Below the pieces are notes generated by a model, which was not told where the DNA came from, made no database searches, and saw only the letters and a program-made list of their open reading frames with translations. Made by a program: the position numbers and the translations under genes. 64,000 nt of DNA from Saururus chinensis (Eukaryota; Streptophyta; Magnoliopsida; Piperales; Saururaceae): positions 37,428,668 to 37,492,667 of the forward strand of contig CP141145.1 in the NCBI GenBank assembly GCA_035235625.1, read 5' to 3'. Numbering within the stretch: position 1 is the first letter of the stretch; each line of letters starts with the position of its first letter. Below are positions 30,614-42,082 of the stretch, piece after piece.

Positions 30614-31200
30614 AAAAATATAAAATATTTACCACGCATATATCTATGCGCTACAAATACATGACGTATTTGCAACGTATAGTCATATGCATAGCAAATA
30701 GTGAGTGTATTACTTCAAACTTTTAAATTAATTTCCCTTTCTCTCATCACTTTCTCTTTCCTCACTCTCTTCTTATCTCTCTCCTCTTTCTCTATCTACT
30801 GTCTCTCTCTAGCTTCTATTTACTTCCTATCTCTCTTACGTGCATCAATGTGAGCCTTAACTTTGAGGAGAAGTGAAGAAAGGTAAAAATTTTAAATATT
30901 TATTAAATATATATTATATATTAATATAATATTAAATAATATATATATTTTTTGCTAAGCTTTTTAATTGAAATTATTTTATATTTATTTATTATATATT
31001 ATATATTTAAATTAAATACTATAATATTAAATTTTAAAACTTATTTGATTTATGATATTTTTTTATAAGTGTCACAAATAGTTATTATTTTAAAAAATAT
31101 CATAAATAATTATTTTATTGTTATATTTTTTATATGTCACAAAAAATAATTTTTAACGATACTTTATATTATATCGTTAATAATCTTTTTTATTATAGTG

Positions 31201-31779
31201 TAGTTAGTGAAAACTAGGTAGCAAATAATGAATGTGACCGGAAGTCGATTCAAAGCAAACACACAATGGAGCCGAAGATCCCAATTCAAACTATAAAGAA
31301 AGAGTACGAGAGGAGCATTGGTGAGGACGTTCACGCAAACTAAACCACCGGCTCTGGCTATTACTCTAATGGCTTTGGGGCGGAGTCCTTGTCTGCTTAA
31401 TAAGTTCATTTCTTCAGCTCAGAAGCTAAAAAATTGTTGCACCATCTGGTATCTAGTTTTCAAACATGGGTTGCCGGGCACGCAACTCGATTGACCTTTT
31501 GAGCTCCAACAGTACCTCTGCAAGTGGCCATTTTCTTGAATTTCTTGCTTGCAGTGACCGTGCCCTATTGACTAGCCTGCATCTGAGTTATATGCCTTAG
31601 GCGGTCGGGTATTCGTATCTGCAGTTCGGTTGGTCTTCTCTGCTCGTGCAGTAACCGTGTCCTATTGACATTTTCAAGCTTGAATTGCGGTCTATTTCAA
31701 GTTTTCTTTAGTAGTTCGTGTTCGCTTAAGATTTTTTTTAACACATCGTACTCGTTTAAGATAGACTAATGGAAATTAT
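31201..31779. other. Intergenic DNA, no gene recognised
   Basis: This is low-copy-looking sequence. A GCAGTGACCGTGCCCTATTG phrase near 31552 recurs with small changes near 31650. The 81-codon minus frame at 31164-31409 overlaps the transposon end and has no recognised family. Confidence 0.45.
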
Positions 31780-32750
31780 GAAGACTGGTACGAATAAATT
31801 TAGTTTTCTTCACTTTTTATCACATCCTTTATTGGGATTATTAGTTTATTTCTATCAAGTTCATCTTGATTCAAAACTCTAATCTATGTAATTTTCATTT
31901 TTTACCCTATAAAGTATTAGATATATCATCTCCTTGTTAATTTGAGTCTATTTTAGTAAAAAAAACTTAAATTTTACTTAGAATTAATAAAAATCTTAAT
32001 TTGTGGGTAGGGATTCTTGAGCTTGGAGATCATTTAAGATATCACAATCTAATTAGAGGTAAAGGGTTTTCATTCTAATATTTTTCTTGCATGTAACACT
32101 ATGAATATGGATGCATTTAAGTTTTTGAAGATTCTTGACTGGTTATAGTAATTCTTCAAAGATATGTGATTTGGTATTTTTTTTATATGTTTAAACATGA
32201 AAAATATTAGATTTATCATGTTTTAAGCTTATGTAATAATTATGTAAAATTTCATAATGTTTTGAGAATTTTTTTGAAATTTCATCATGAATTTGGTTCA
32301 ATTTTCGAGTGGAGGAAGACGATTTCCTATAATGAATTATTTGACCGTTCGAACGGGCTAACAAGTCATTCGAATGACTAAACAATTGAATGAGTTGTCT
32401 AATGTTCAAACAACAAAATGGGAAATGAAGTTTTTTGTGTTCCCCTTCGAAAGACTTTGATGGACATTTGAATGGCCATACTATTTTTGGCCTTAGGTTA
32501 GTTTTTTGTTGGATTTTGACCATTTCTTCTAACTTTATCATTATTTCAGTAAATTACAACCATGATTAACTATGACTACTTGCACAAGCCATATTAATTT
32601 CATAAGAACCATGTTGTACATGTTTTAGCCTTAAGTATAGAAATGACTATGCATGTTTAAGCTTAGTATAATAGCCAACTTGATTTAAAACCATAGTTCG
32701 ATTATTTCTTCATATTTACTTCATGACTCTAATAGCTTACTATCACGAGA
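31780..32750 (+). repeat. Left arm of a ~1 kb inverted repeat
   Basis: It matches 36550-37500 read in reverse complement over nearly its whole length. Landmarks are TCTCCTTGTTNATTTGAGTC, TTTGTGGGTAGGGATTCTTG, GGGTTTTCATTC and CGATTATTTCTTCATA. The sequence has the look of an LTR or large terminal repeat, but I find no clear TG...CA end. Similarity is estimated by eye at roughly 80 percent. Confidence 0.7.
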
Positions 32751-33531
32751 GAACATTAATGCTTACACATGTCACTTTAATTACAAATGAACAATGTTTC
32801 ACATGTTTACCTCAACTATAAATACACCCATGTATATATATTTCTGTTCATGCTTATATGACTTTATTTGTCACTATTGGACTATGTTTAATGCATACTA
32901 TGACTAATTTATGTATGTTTACCTAAGCTTGCATGTATTTAACATTGCTCATGTAAGTATTATATTACATACATCATGTAAATAATTTTTTAATAGGCGT
33001 GTAAATGGATAGCTTTTGTCCACTGTCCATCCTCAGCCGTGTCCATCCCCAATGAAAACAAATGGTATTGGCTTGTCCATGCAGACAGTAGTTTTGGCTC
33101 GATCCTTTTACGTATGCGGTTGCAGGCACAACCTGTTTGTGTTCGCGGGTGTCCGTGTCTGCAAGTATATATAATTTTTAACCTGTTTCCCACTTTCCAC
33201 TCTTCATTTCCCATCTCGATTTCAACCTAAATGGCTAAATTGCCATCTCCTCTCATTGTTGCCTTGCATCGCCGCCTCGCTTTGTTCCGCCGGTGGCCAC
33301 CACCTTTCCCTCTCTATTCACCTCATCTCACCCCACTGACCACCAGCCTCACCCATAGCCACCGCCTTCACCTTTCCGTCCGACCGCTGTTCCACCTCAC
33401 TTCACCCTTCTCCCTCTCGTCACCTCCGCCCCTCTTCCTCGCCATTGCTTCCACCATCGGATCTCCTTTCCCTTCAACTCCCTCTCTTTTCACTCCCAAA
33501 ACTCCATCTCTCCTCTCTCTCTTGATCTCCC

Positions 33532-35994
33532 TGTGACGACCCGACCCGGGCCGGGCCCACAAAATCGCCAATAGGAAATTTTTTCTTTTTCCTTGAGCCA
33601 GGAATCATCGTCTGAGTGCGAGAGGTACAACGTTCGTCTACGCACTACGGAGCTTTAAGGCTTCCTCGTACGTAGACTTAGGTTGTAACGAACATATACA
33701 CATGACGAATCTTCATAGTTCGTCGCGTGTAAAATAAAACATATTATTATAATGATTTGGATCGGGCCAACGTTGCCTTGCCGTTGGTTGCCTACGTACG
33801 TATTGGATATTATCCCAATACGATCGGATCCGAACGTAGTTCTGCCTAATGGCTACTACATATTACAAACATCACAAAATCATACGTATAAAATACATAT
33901 CTCCGAATATTTAATCGGAGTATACAAACACTCATCATATATCGGAGTCAAGCGGAAGTTAATAAATTAACGGAATCGTACATCTCGCTCTACCATAGAG
34001 CGGGATCGGAATCTCATACACGTATCTCGCTCTATCACTGAGCCGAGACCGAGAACACAAATTACATGTCTCGCTCTACCCTAGAGCGAGACCACACACG
34101 TCATATAAGTATATATTATGGCATCTAGGTATATAGCATGGCATATAGGTACATAGCATGACATATAGGTACATAGCATGACATATAGGTACATAGCATG
34201 GCATATAGGCACATAGCATGGCATATAGGCACATAGCATGGCATATAGGCACATAGCATAGTATATAGGCACATAGCATGGCATATAGGCACATAGTATG
34301 ACATATAGGTACATAGCATAGTATATAGGCACATAGCATGGCATATAGGCACATAGCATGGCATATAGGTACATAGCATAGTATATAGGCACATAGCATG
34401 GCATATAGGCACATAGCATGGCATATAGGTACATAGCATGGTATATAGGCACATAACATGGTATATAGGCACATAGCATGGCATATAGGTACATAGCATA
34501 GTATATAGGCACATAGCATGGTATATAGGCACATAGCATAGTATATAGGCACATAGCATGGCATATAGGCACCTAGCATGGCATATAGGTACATGGCATA
34601 GTATATAGGTACATGACATAGTATATAGGCACATAGCATAGTATATAGGCACATAGCATAGTATATAGGCACATAGTATGGCATATAGGCACCTAGCATG
34701 ACATATAGATATATAGCATATAGGTATAGTAGCGGGATACAAAGTTGCTTACTGCCCTTATGTCTCGTATAGTAGAGGTACACGGAGTTGCTCGCACAAG
34801 CATCCTTCCCTTCAGATCCAAAGATATTAGACGGAGCTTCCTCTAGCCTTCATATGTTCCTCGTCCTGTACAGAAAGACTACGTATAAATGTTTTCCTTA
34901 CCGGAGACTCTTCTCATTTCCTGTGCCCGTGAGTGGTGGACAGAACCTCCCCTAGTCTAGATTACTTCTCTTGATGTAGTTTGGCAACTTCGGACAAAAT
35001 CCCGTCTTGCTCCGGGCCCATATTTCTTGTTCGTTGCTCGAGGATGACGGGTGGAGCCTCTCCTTGTCTCGGGGCATTTCCTCCTTATACGGTTGCCGAA
35101 TCAAAGAACGGACCTCTCCATTGTGTAGAACATACTTGATTTAGTCAAGAACGCCTCTTGGACTGACTAAATCGGAGTTGGGATGACCAGAAACAGAGAA
35201 AACAAAGTTCGTCGGTGCATGAAGATAACGGGCAGGACCTCCTCTTGTCTTGGGACGTTTCCTCATCATACGGTCTTCAACTCAAAGAACGGACAGCTCC
35301 ATTGCGTAGAGCATACTCGATTTAGTAGGAAACGGGTCTTGAACGGCCTTAATCGGCCTCAGAACGGTCAAGAAAGGAGGAAATGAAAATCTGGGTGAAG
35401 AATGGAGAGAAATGGGGGTTTAAATAGCCCCCCGAGCCGCCGAAAACCGCGGCGCCGCGCCGCCAAAACCGGCGGCGCCGCTGTTTCGGCGGCGGCGCCC
35501 GCCGAAAACGTGCACGGGTCGCGACCGCGCGCGAACCCGCGGCCCACGCGGAACCGCGGCGCGCGGAACCGCGGCGCCCGCGGTAATGCGGGCGCGCGTC
35601 GCGCCGCGTGCCGGCTAACCCAATTTCCATTTTTCTTTTTTTATTTTTTATACTTAAAATTACAAACGCGCGCATCTTTCTACCCCGGAATCGGATTCGC
35701 GCGTTCTAGGTACCGTTGGACTCGTATCGACGAGCCCTTCGATACCAACCCACTTAAAGTAGAAAAACACACTATTTCCAAGTGGGTCCCACCTATATTG
35801 CACGTTTCTCAAATATCGTAATTTCCGGTCCCGACCTCTGTTTCGCGCGTTCTTCGAATCATTACGCTCATTATGCCAAGCTCTACCTGGCTACGGGTAT
35901 TTCATCTAATGAAAACCCTTAATATTAATCTCAAATTACCGGATTACCCTTAACACTTCCCGGGTTAAACGTAACCGAAAAACAGATCGTTACA
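33532..35994 (-). mobile_element. Solo LTR (2.46 kb) with a 20-bp satellite-like array
   Basis: The ends are TGTGACGACC and GATCGTTACA, with a perfect 5-bp duplication CTCCC at 33527-33531 and 35995-35999. Reading on the minus strand, it has a block shared with the LTRs at 27857 and 7673 (GAGCGTAATGA, then GAGGTCGGGACCGG near 35830-35880), a very GC-rich segment with GAACCGCGGCG repeats (35440-35610), a TATTTAAA box near 35425, and then the 20-bp array. It looks whole as an LTR. No internal region is seen. Confidence 0.87.
34100..34735. repeat. 20-bp tandem repeat, about 31 units
   Basis: The unit is CATATAGGCACATAGCATGG with a few alternating variants (GGCAC/GGTAC, CATGG/CATAG). Variants recur in blocks of two or three units, suggesting higher-order amplification. 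Because 20 is not a multiple of three and the unit lacks minus-strand stops, three overlapping minus frames of 163-235 codons stay open with MPCYVPI-like repeats. These are not genes. Confidence 0.95.
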
Positions 35995-36549
35995 CTCCCA
36001 ACCATCATCCTCCATCTTCTTCCGTTGGCTTCCGTCACCGGACCTCCACCTCTCTTGTTAGCCCCTACCTCACACCACTGGCAGACACCCGCCGCCAGTG
36101 GCCTAGCATCCATCCACCCTTCTCTTCTCCCTTTTTCCATAGCTCCCGCCCTGCCCATATCCTTCCTTCCGCTCGGCTCCTCCCCTTCTCCCACTCTTCC
36201 TCGCCATCTCACACTGTCACCTTTCTCTACCAAGCTCCACCATTCCCACCTCTTTTCCCATCTCCACCATTCAAGGCTGCCAGATCATTGCCTGGCACCA
36301 CCATCAACTTAAAGAAGAGGGGCGGTTTTTATAATTGTCTGTGTTCATCCACATCCGTCCGTGTTTGTGACGGGCAGATACGAACGAACAGATCTTGTGT
36401 TTGTCATGGACGGACGGACATGAATTTCACTTGTAAACGATGGTTGTGGACCACCCTTGTCCGCATCTGTCCGTTAACACCCCTATTTGTTAAGTAATGA
36501 TTAAATTTATTTAATCATGATAACCGATTATGTGTTGTAATTTTCTAGA

Positions 36550-37500
36550 TTAGTCATATTGGAGATTGATGTCATTGGGTAACTATGAAGAAATAATCGA
36601 AATACGACTTTAAGACAAGTAGGGCATTGTATTAAGCTTAAACATACATATTCATCTCTATAATTAAGCTAATGCGGTTCATGTCAATATTCATGAACAT
36701 GTCAATATTCATAGTTCATCGTGATTATAATATATTGAATCATGAAAAAGTAAGAAAAAATGGTTAAAAAAATGAATTTAATTCTAAAAATATTATAACC
36801 GTTCGAACGGCATGTTGGCCTGCTCTAATATGAACAAGCATAACCTAATTCTTGTTTGGTCATTCAAATGGCCTGACCGTTCAATTGGCTCAATAGGGCA
36901 ATCGAAAGGTTGGAGAATTGTGAAAACAATCATCTTTTACCTCTTGAAACCGAACCGAAGTGACTTTAAAAATCCATAAAAATCCCCAAAGATCATGAAA
37001 CTTTATATAATAAGTACCTAAGCTTAAAAATGATAGATCTAATATTTTTAATGTTCGGACATACAAAAACAACATCAAATCACATATTTTCGAAGAATCA
37101 ACATAACCCACCGAGAAGCTTCAAAAACTTAAATCTACCTACATTTATGGTGTTACATGCAAGGAAACCACTTGGAATGAAAACCCCTTACCTCTAATCG
37201 GATTGTAGACCTTTCAAATGATCTTCAAGCTCAAGAATCCCTACCCACAAATTAAGGTTTTTGTTAGTCATAAGCAAAATCCATGTTTTTTAATCAAAAT
37301 AGACTCAAATCAACAAGGAGATGATAGATCTAAGATTCCGTACGGATAAAAACGAAAATTACATAGATTAAGGTTCTAAATCAAGATTAAACATATGAAC
37401 TTGAAGGGGATAAACTAATAATCCCAATAGAAGAGGTAAAACATAGGATTATTAAAACAAAATTAAAAGGATTAAAGAGTAATTTGGGAAAAATCTTACA
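36550..37500 (-). repeat. Right arm of the ~1 kb inverted repeat
   Basis: It is the reverse complement of 31780-32750 with moderate divergence. It continues outward to about 37700 with LTR-like AT-rich sequence. Only the hAT-like element (32994-36485) and short flanks separate the arms. Confidence 0.7.
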
Positions 37501-38403
37501 TTAAGATGGATTTCCTCTTTGAGAATAGGGGTAGAACCCTAGCCTCCTCTAAATCTCAACCCTTCCCTAATTGGGAATGAACTAGGGTTTTTCTTTTTCT
37601 AGCAAGTGGCTAATAGGCTAAAAATTTAATTATTGGGCTAAAAAATATGCCTTAAGTGACCCTATAAATGCATATTAGACTCAAAAAATAAAATTAATTA
37701 AACTTAAGCCTACTTAGATAAATTAAGAAAAGGTTGGTAGCTGAAGGGGTTAGCACGCCACATGATATAGACATAGGTCCCTTGATGGGGTATGCTTCCT
37801 TGATTAAGGAATTTAGGTAGAAAATTGACATCAAATTATGGCAATTAGATGGATTGTGCTGGACACTAATATTTCTAATTTAGAAATAAAATTTAACCCT
37901 AATAAATTTATAATAACCTAACCTAATACCCTAAAAAAATAAATCAAGCTATAACACATAATTTTTACATAAATCAGAATATTTAAATTAGAAGAAGCGG
38001 TAGTGACTGTGGCGAGGCAAGGGGAGAGGTGGAGGGGAAGGAGGAAGGGAGGAGAGAGTGATTCTAGTAAGGCCAAGCTGGGGCAAGGTCAAGGGGAGAG
38101 GTGGAGGGGAGGGCCAAGTAGACATTGGATAAGGTGGCTAGGGTTGGAGGGGGGGCAGGGCGGAAAGTATCAGGTACAGATAGGCCACCTACCTTGCATG
38201 TTTACGTGGTGCCTATCACTAATTATAAAATAACTCATTCATGCTCTTTTCTATTAATTCCATTAAAATAATTGACATAATAAGAAAAACGGGTAATATA
38301 TCACATCCTAATTTATATTAGGCATGTCAGGTTGGTACCCTATCTGTGTATAATATTTTTCTATAGGCGGAAGAGGGGAGAGTGAGTCATTCAAGTTCAC
38401 ACT
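37501..38403. other. Intergenic DNA between inverted repeat and NIP7 upstream region
   Basis: This is AT-rich to 37990, then a G-rich patch (38010-38165) in which GGGGAGAGGTGGAGGGGA occurs twice, at about 38019 and 38092. No gene is recognised. Confidence 0.45.
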
Positions 38404-38509
38404 GTCGAACCCGGTTAAACTAGTCGGCCACCGTAACGAGTTAGTGACAAGGGCGAGTTTTAAAACATTGTCCAATACCCACGAACTCGTGCTGGGCCAG
38501 GTCGTTACA
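38404..38509 (+). repeat. 105-bp segment, distal copy, upstream of NIP7
   Basis: The segment runs from CGAACCCGGTTAAACTAGTC to CCAGGTCGTTACA. It is repeated directly at 38876-38979, 472 bases away. Shared blocks include TTTTAAAACATTGTCCAAT and CCCACGAACTCGT. Its origin is unknown; it may be the paired ends of a very small element or a local duplication. Confidence 0.75.
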
Positions 38510-38875
38510 GGACCAACCCATAGAGCTCTCTGACCCGGTTAAACTAAAATAAAGTATGAGTTTTCTCAGCTGAAGTCTAACAGAAATCAGGAATAGGAAT
38601 TCTGAACCACGGATTTTGCTGACGACGATCATTGGAATACTTTCTAGACTAACAAACTCAATTAAAAGAGGAAAGAATGGTTTAGTGAGCTCAAGTCCAC
38701 GAGCTGATTCAAATCCACAAATCTCAATGACAAAGGTTGAATCCATAACCCGAGCTTCCCAGAATCCACAAAAAAGATAAAGATGGCTTCTCAAATCCAT
38801 CGGCCGATAGGTGGTTAGGGTCGGAGACGGAGAGGGGGAGGGGAGAGAATATATTTATCGACCGGGTCAATCCAG

Positions 38876-38979
38876 TTGAACCCGGTTAAACTGGTCGGCC
38901 ACCATTCCGACTTCCGAGTAATGGTGGGGTTTAAAACATTGTCCAATGCCCACGAACTCGTACTGAACCAGGTCGTCGC
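38876..38979 (+). repeat. 105-bp segment, proximal copy, in the NIP7 promoter region
   Basis: It is a direct repeat of 38404-38509 with roughly 75-80 percent identity by eye. It ends about 105 bases before the NIP7 start codon, so it is likely within or next to the proximal promoter. Confidence 0.75.
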
Positions 38980-39022
38980 AGGGCTCCGACCCACAGCCAG
39001 TAGTCTGATCGTTCCCCTCCCC

Positions 39023-39037
39023 TGGGCTAAACCCTAA
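39023..39037 (+). promoter_or_regulatory. Site II (TGGGCT) plus telo-box (AAACCCTAA) of NIP7
   Basis: TGGGCT at 39023-39028 abuts AAACCCTAA at 39029-39037, 47 bases before the start codon. In plants, telo-boxes coupled to site II motifs (TGGGCY, bound by TCP factors) mark promoters and leaders of ribosomal-protein and ribosome-biogenesis genes and tie them to cell growth. This agrees with the identity of the gene. Confidence 0.7.
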
Positions 39038-39083
39038 TCTGCATCTAAAACCCTCTCCCTCCAAAACGAGAAGAAATCGGAGG

Positions 39084-39647
39084 ATGAGGCCCCTGGATGA
39101 GAACGAGACGACGGCCGTGTTCGAGAAGCTGTTCAAGTTTGCCGGCAACAACCTGAAGAACATCGTGGAGCGTCCTGCCCTGGAGGGCCCCGACCCCACT
39201 CCCGGCCGCTACTGCTTCCGTCTCCAGAAGAATCGCGTCTTCTATGTTTCTGAGTCGCTCGTCAAGCGCGCCACCAATATCTCCCGCGACAACCTCGTCG
39301 CCCTCGGCACGTGCATCGGCAAGTTCACCAAGGGCGGCAGCTTCCACCTCACCATCCAGTGCCTCGACCTCGTTGCCGCCCACGCCAAGCACAAGGTTTG
39401 GGTCAAGCCCACATCCGAAATGTCTTTCCTGTACGGAAATCACGTCCTAAAGGGCGGGCTCGGTCGGATTACTGAGAATACGGCGTCGGGCGACGGGGTT
39501 GTGGTGTTCTCCATGTCAGATGTTCCGCTGGGGTTCGGGATTGCTGCCAAGTCGACGCAGGATTGCCGGAAGCTGGACCCAAATGGGATCGTGGTGCTTC
39601 ATCAGGCGGACATCGGGGAGTATTTGAGGATGGAGGACGAACTATGA
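39084..39647 (+). CDS. NIP7: 60S ribosome subunit biogenesis protein NIP7 homologue
   Basis: This is a single uninterrupted 187-residue frame, the usual length for plant NIP7. It starts [16 protein letters not shown] and contains the family blocks [80 protein letters not shown] and [10 protein letters not shown]. Residues ~1-95 form the alpha/beta pre-PUA domain and ~97-175 the RNA-binding PUA domain. In yeast and animals NIP7 works in the nucleolus in pre-60S particles and is needed for 27S pre-rRNA processing; the plant role is inferred from strong conservation. The codons are strongly GC-ending, unlike the AT-rich flanks. A site II/telo-box pair lies just upstream. The gene is intact, and neighbours are unrelated repeats. 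Confidence 0.97.
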   Translation: MRPLDENETTAVFEKLFKFAGNNLKNIVERPALEGPDPTPGRYCFRLQKNRVFYVSESLVKRATNISRDNLVALGTCIGKFTKGGSFHLTIQCLDLVAAHAKHKVWVKPTSEMSFLYGNHVLKGGLGRITENTASGDGVVVFSMSDVPLGFGIAAKSTQDCRKLDPNGIVVLHQADIGEYLRMEDEL

Positions 39648-42082
39648 ACAAGTAAATCTATCAAATGGGGACTTATACTCCTTTTCCAGTAAGTGGGCTC
39701 TATACGATATGCCGATTTTGACGGCGAAGAACTTATGTAATTCTTATTGTGATATTTATTGATGTGAAATATCGTCCTTCTGTAGCGTTTGACTTGTTAT
39801 TTAGTTAATGCATCTTGACATTACTTAGATGCACATACTATATTGTGTTGTTCCGAAACTTCAAGTAGTCACCTCTTTGGGTCACCATCTCTTCCTTGAC
39901 CTACAAATAGAGAAACAATTTTTTTTATTTGTCATAATGATATATAGATTTTTTCCCTCATATTATGGGATCTTCATTCTAGCTGAATTATGTGCCTCAC
40001 CAAAGCTGGAGTTGGATGACACATACAATCGGGGATCTTGTTATCCAGTAGCTTATAACATAACTAGGAGGATGGCATGTCTCTTACCTGATCAAGGTCC
40101 GGTTAACCATCTTACAAGTTACAAAGCCTTGTTTTAGGCCTTTGTTCTCTTGTCAAAATTCCAACTACAGAAGTTGTTAGTAATAAATATTTTCGTCTAG
40201 ATTTTATGCATTCATGTGACAGAATAACTTTTTGAGTAATGCTTCAGCTTCTAATTTGACATAATCCTGTAACAGTATGTGATCTCTCACATTCTCTAGT
40301 TGTCAGTTGTGTCAACTGGTTTTGTTTATTGGTGAGAACTGCTTGCTGGTCTTCTTTTTCGTTTTTTTGGTACAAATTTTTTGCTAATCATTGATTTTGA
40401 TACAAAAAAATATCAGTTGTTTGTTTTTACTTGCATGAGATGTGTCGCTTGTGACATTGCCTTACCATGAAACCTAACGTCGTGCTTCTTTAGTTCAGAG
40501 GATGTTCTTTTGTGGCTGTTACATTTATACGAAAATAGCTTTGAGTTGAGTTTTGGATACAGGTTGGGAGGTTAGAAGTAACATTTATGTGTATTTATAT
40601 TTACCGTCTGCCTATGGACTTCACACTCTTGTTGTGATGGCACATGGCTAAAAAATTTTGATGTAAAAATTGCTAGAATGCTTGCGTAAATGTTTCTGAT
40701 GTAAAATTGACCCTTGTTAGCTGATAATCGACATCCTGTTATTGGTCTCAACTAATTATGTTTCACAGTAACGTGTTTATATGGCTTTAGAACTAAACTC
40801 AAGGTTCTCATGGTAACTCTTTTTCTATAAAGAATAATCTAATAATGGAGTTTTCATCTTGTGACCAATGAGACTACAATCCGAATCACTGTGGAAAGAA
40901 AGTACCCTTAATGGTTTTTTATACTCAACATTCTTTTATATGATTTTTAGTTGAATTTTTGCAATTTAATTGCATCCTTGACATTCTAAATATCTTGGTT
41001 CCAATTATTTCAGGTCTCAAATTGAAGTTGTAGCTGGTAGTTGATACAACACTATATACTATTTTAGATTTCATGGGGGCTTCGTCACTATCCTAAAGTT
41101 GAAAGTTTGATATAGGTTTCAATATATAATAATAGGTTGCAGAATAATTGATGAGATTAGATCCTACGGCTTATTTACCTTTGTATTTATGAGTAATTTA
41201 ATATTGTCAGCAGACGCCATTGGCTGTTCTCCGCAGACAATTTGTATGATCCTAATCTTGCATGCTTTCATGAGGTATTTGGTAATTTTCTTTTTGTTCG
41301 ATTAGGATTTTATGGGTTGAATGTAATGAGATGATTTTTGAACGGTCATCACTGATAGTTTGTTTGTACAAGACGATGCTTAGAGTTTTAGGTTCGTTTT
41401 GATCAATAAATAGTGTGAAAAGAAAAAAGAAAAAAGACATTGTTGTTGGAGCTTTAGCCATGTCTGGTATCTACGAAATTGGTTGAGAAATGCGTGTTTG
41501 CAGCACGGAGTCCGCAGGTGAAGATGGTCTGCGTGCATTTCTGCGGGCCTTATGCTGCAATATGCGAGTAGAAACTGCTACGAAACTACTAAGAAAAGCG
41601 TCATTTTTTAAGAGGATTGCAAAACGGTGATTGAATTTTACAGTGACAGGACGAGTCCAGGGTTGGCCTCTTCATCCACGAAGCTCGTTCGTGGTTATAG
41701 TCTCTTTTGATAACGGACTTCTTCTTGTCTGTCAAAAGAGATGCCAATGGGTAGCTCATACTTTGGCCAAGCGAGCTTTAGCTCTTCAATTCTCCCCGTT
41801 TGTGGGTTGCCACTGTCCCGGATTTCTTATTGTGACCTTTATTTTGTGATGCTTCTGCGTGTCAGATGTGAGTTTGGTTTGGGGTTTGTTTCCATTTAAA
41901 AAAAAACAGAGATACGGGGTTACATCTAACCAATCAGGGAGAGTCAGGGACTTGGGGTTTATTGGGCATATCCTATATATGGAAAACTCCCTAAAGCCTG
42001 ACATTTCTCTACTGCATATCTTTTCACAATCATCCGAAGGGAAGGGGAACCCTTCATTTTAACCGCATTTGCTCCCATTCCA
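39648..42082 (+). other. Intergenic region after NIP7
   Basis: The first ~200 bases are probably NIP7 3' UTR. 39850-41460 is AT-rich low-copy DNA in which I see no gene; frames such as 39829-40137 lack any family signature. 41880-42010 has promoter-like features, listed next. Confidence 0.5.
41930..41980 (+). promoter_or_regulatory. CCAAT box and TATA box upstream of a small ORF
   Basis: CCAATCA at 41930-41936 is followed by CCTATATAT (TATA at 41974-41980). The spacing of about 40 bases is normal for a core promoter and would place a start near 42005. The first ATG downstream in this transcript direction opens the 58-codon frame at 42083. Confidence 0.35.

Larger units (their letters stand above)
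27090..31200. mobile_element. Non-autonomous CACTA-like DNA transposon with a nested solo LTR
   Basis: The right end, read outward-in, is CACTATAATAAAAAAGATTA; the left end is TACTTATAAGAAAAAAGATT, a diverged match. A 3-bp duplication TAG flanks it (27087-27089, 31201-31203). Subterminal DNA at 27120-27460 and 29930-31190 is packed with short CGTCACTAATA and GCGTCGCAAATA-type repeats in both orientations, as in plant CACTA elements. Between them lie G-rich tandem segments containing a GGAGCCAGACTCTGACACCC-like phrase (27640-27850, 29560-29780). No transposase is seen. The solo LTR 27857-29467 inserted into one of the G-rich segments. Without it the element is about 2.5 kb. Confidence 0.7.
32994..36485. 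mobile_element. Non-autonomous hAT-like element carrying a nested solo LTR
   Basis: Terminal inverted repeats are TAGGCGTGTAAATGGATAGC and TAGGGGTGTTAACGGACAGA (right end, reverse complement). The 8-base flanks TTTTTTAA and TTTGTTAA match at seven positions. The 8-bp duplication and the GGGGTGTNAACGG-type end are typical of plant hAT elements. The interior is pyrimidine-rich, and its open frames look like composition artefacts. The solo LTR at 33532 lies inside; without it the element is about 1.0 kb. Confidence 0.65.

Noticed and set aside
33231-33536. 101-codon proline/serine-rich frame inside the hAT-like element as a captured gene
   Set aside because: It is pyrimidine-rich low-complexity sequence with no recognisable domain, and the region continues in similar style after the nested LTR.
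34076-34783. Three overlapping minus-strand frames of 163-235 codons with MPCYVPI repeats
   Set aside because: They are by-products of a 20-bp tandem repeat lacking stops in the three minus frames; period, overlap and position inside a solo LTR exclude a gene.
39045-39443. 132-codon minus-strand frame opposite NIP7
   Set aside because: It is an antisense shadow of a GC3-rich exon.
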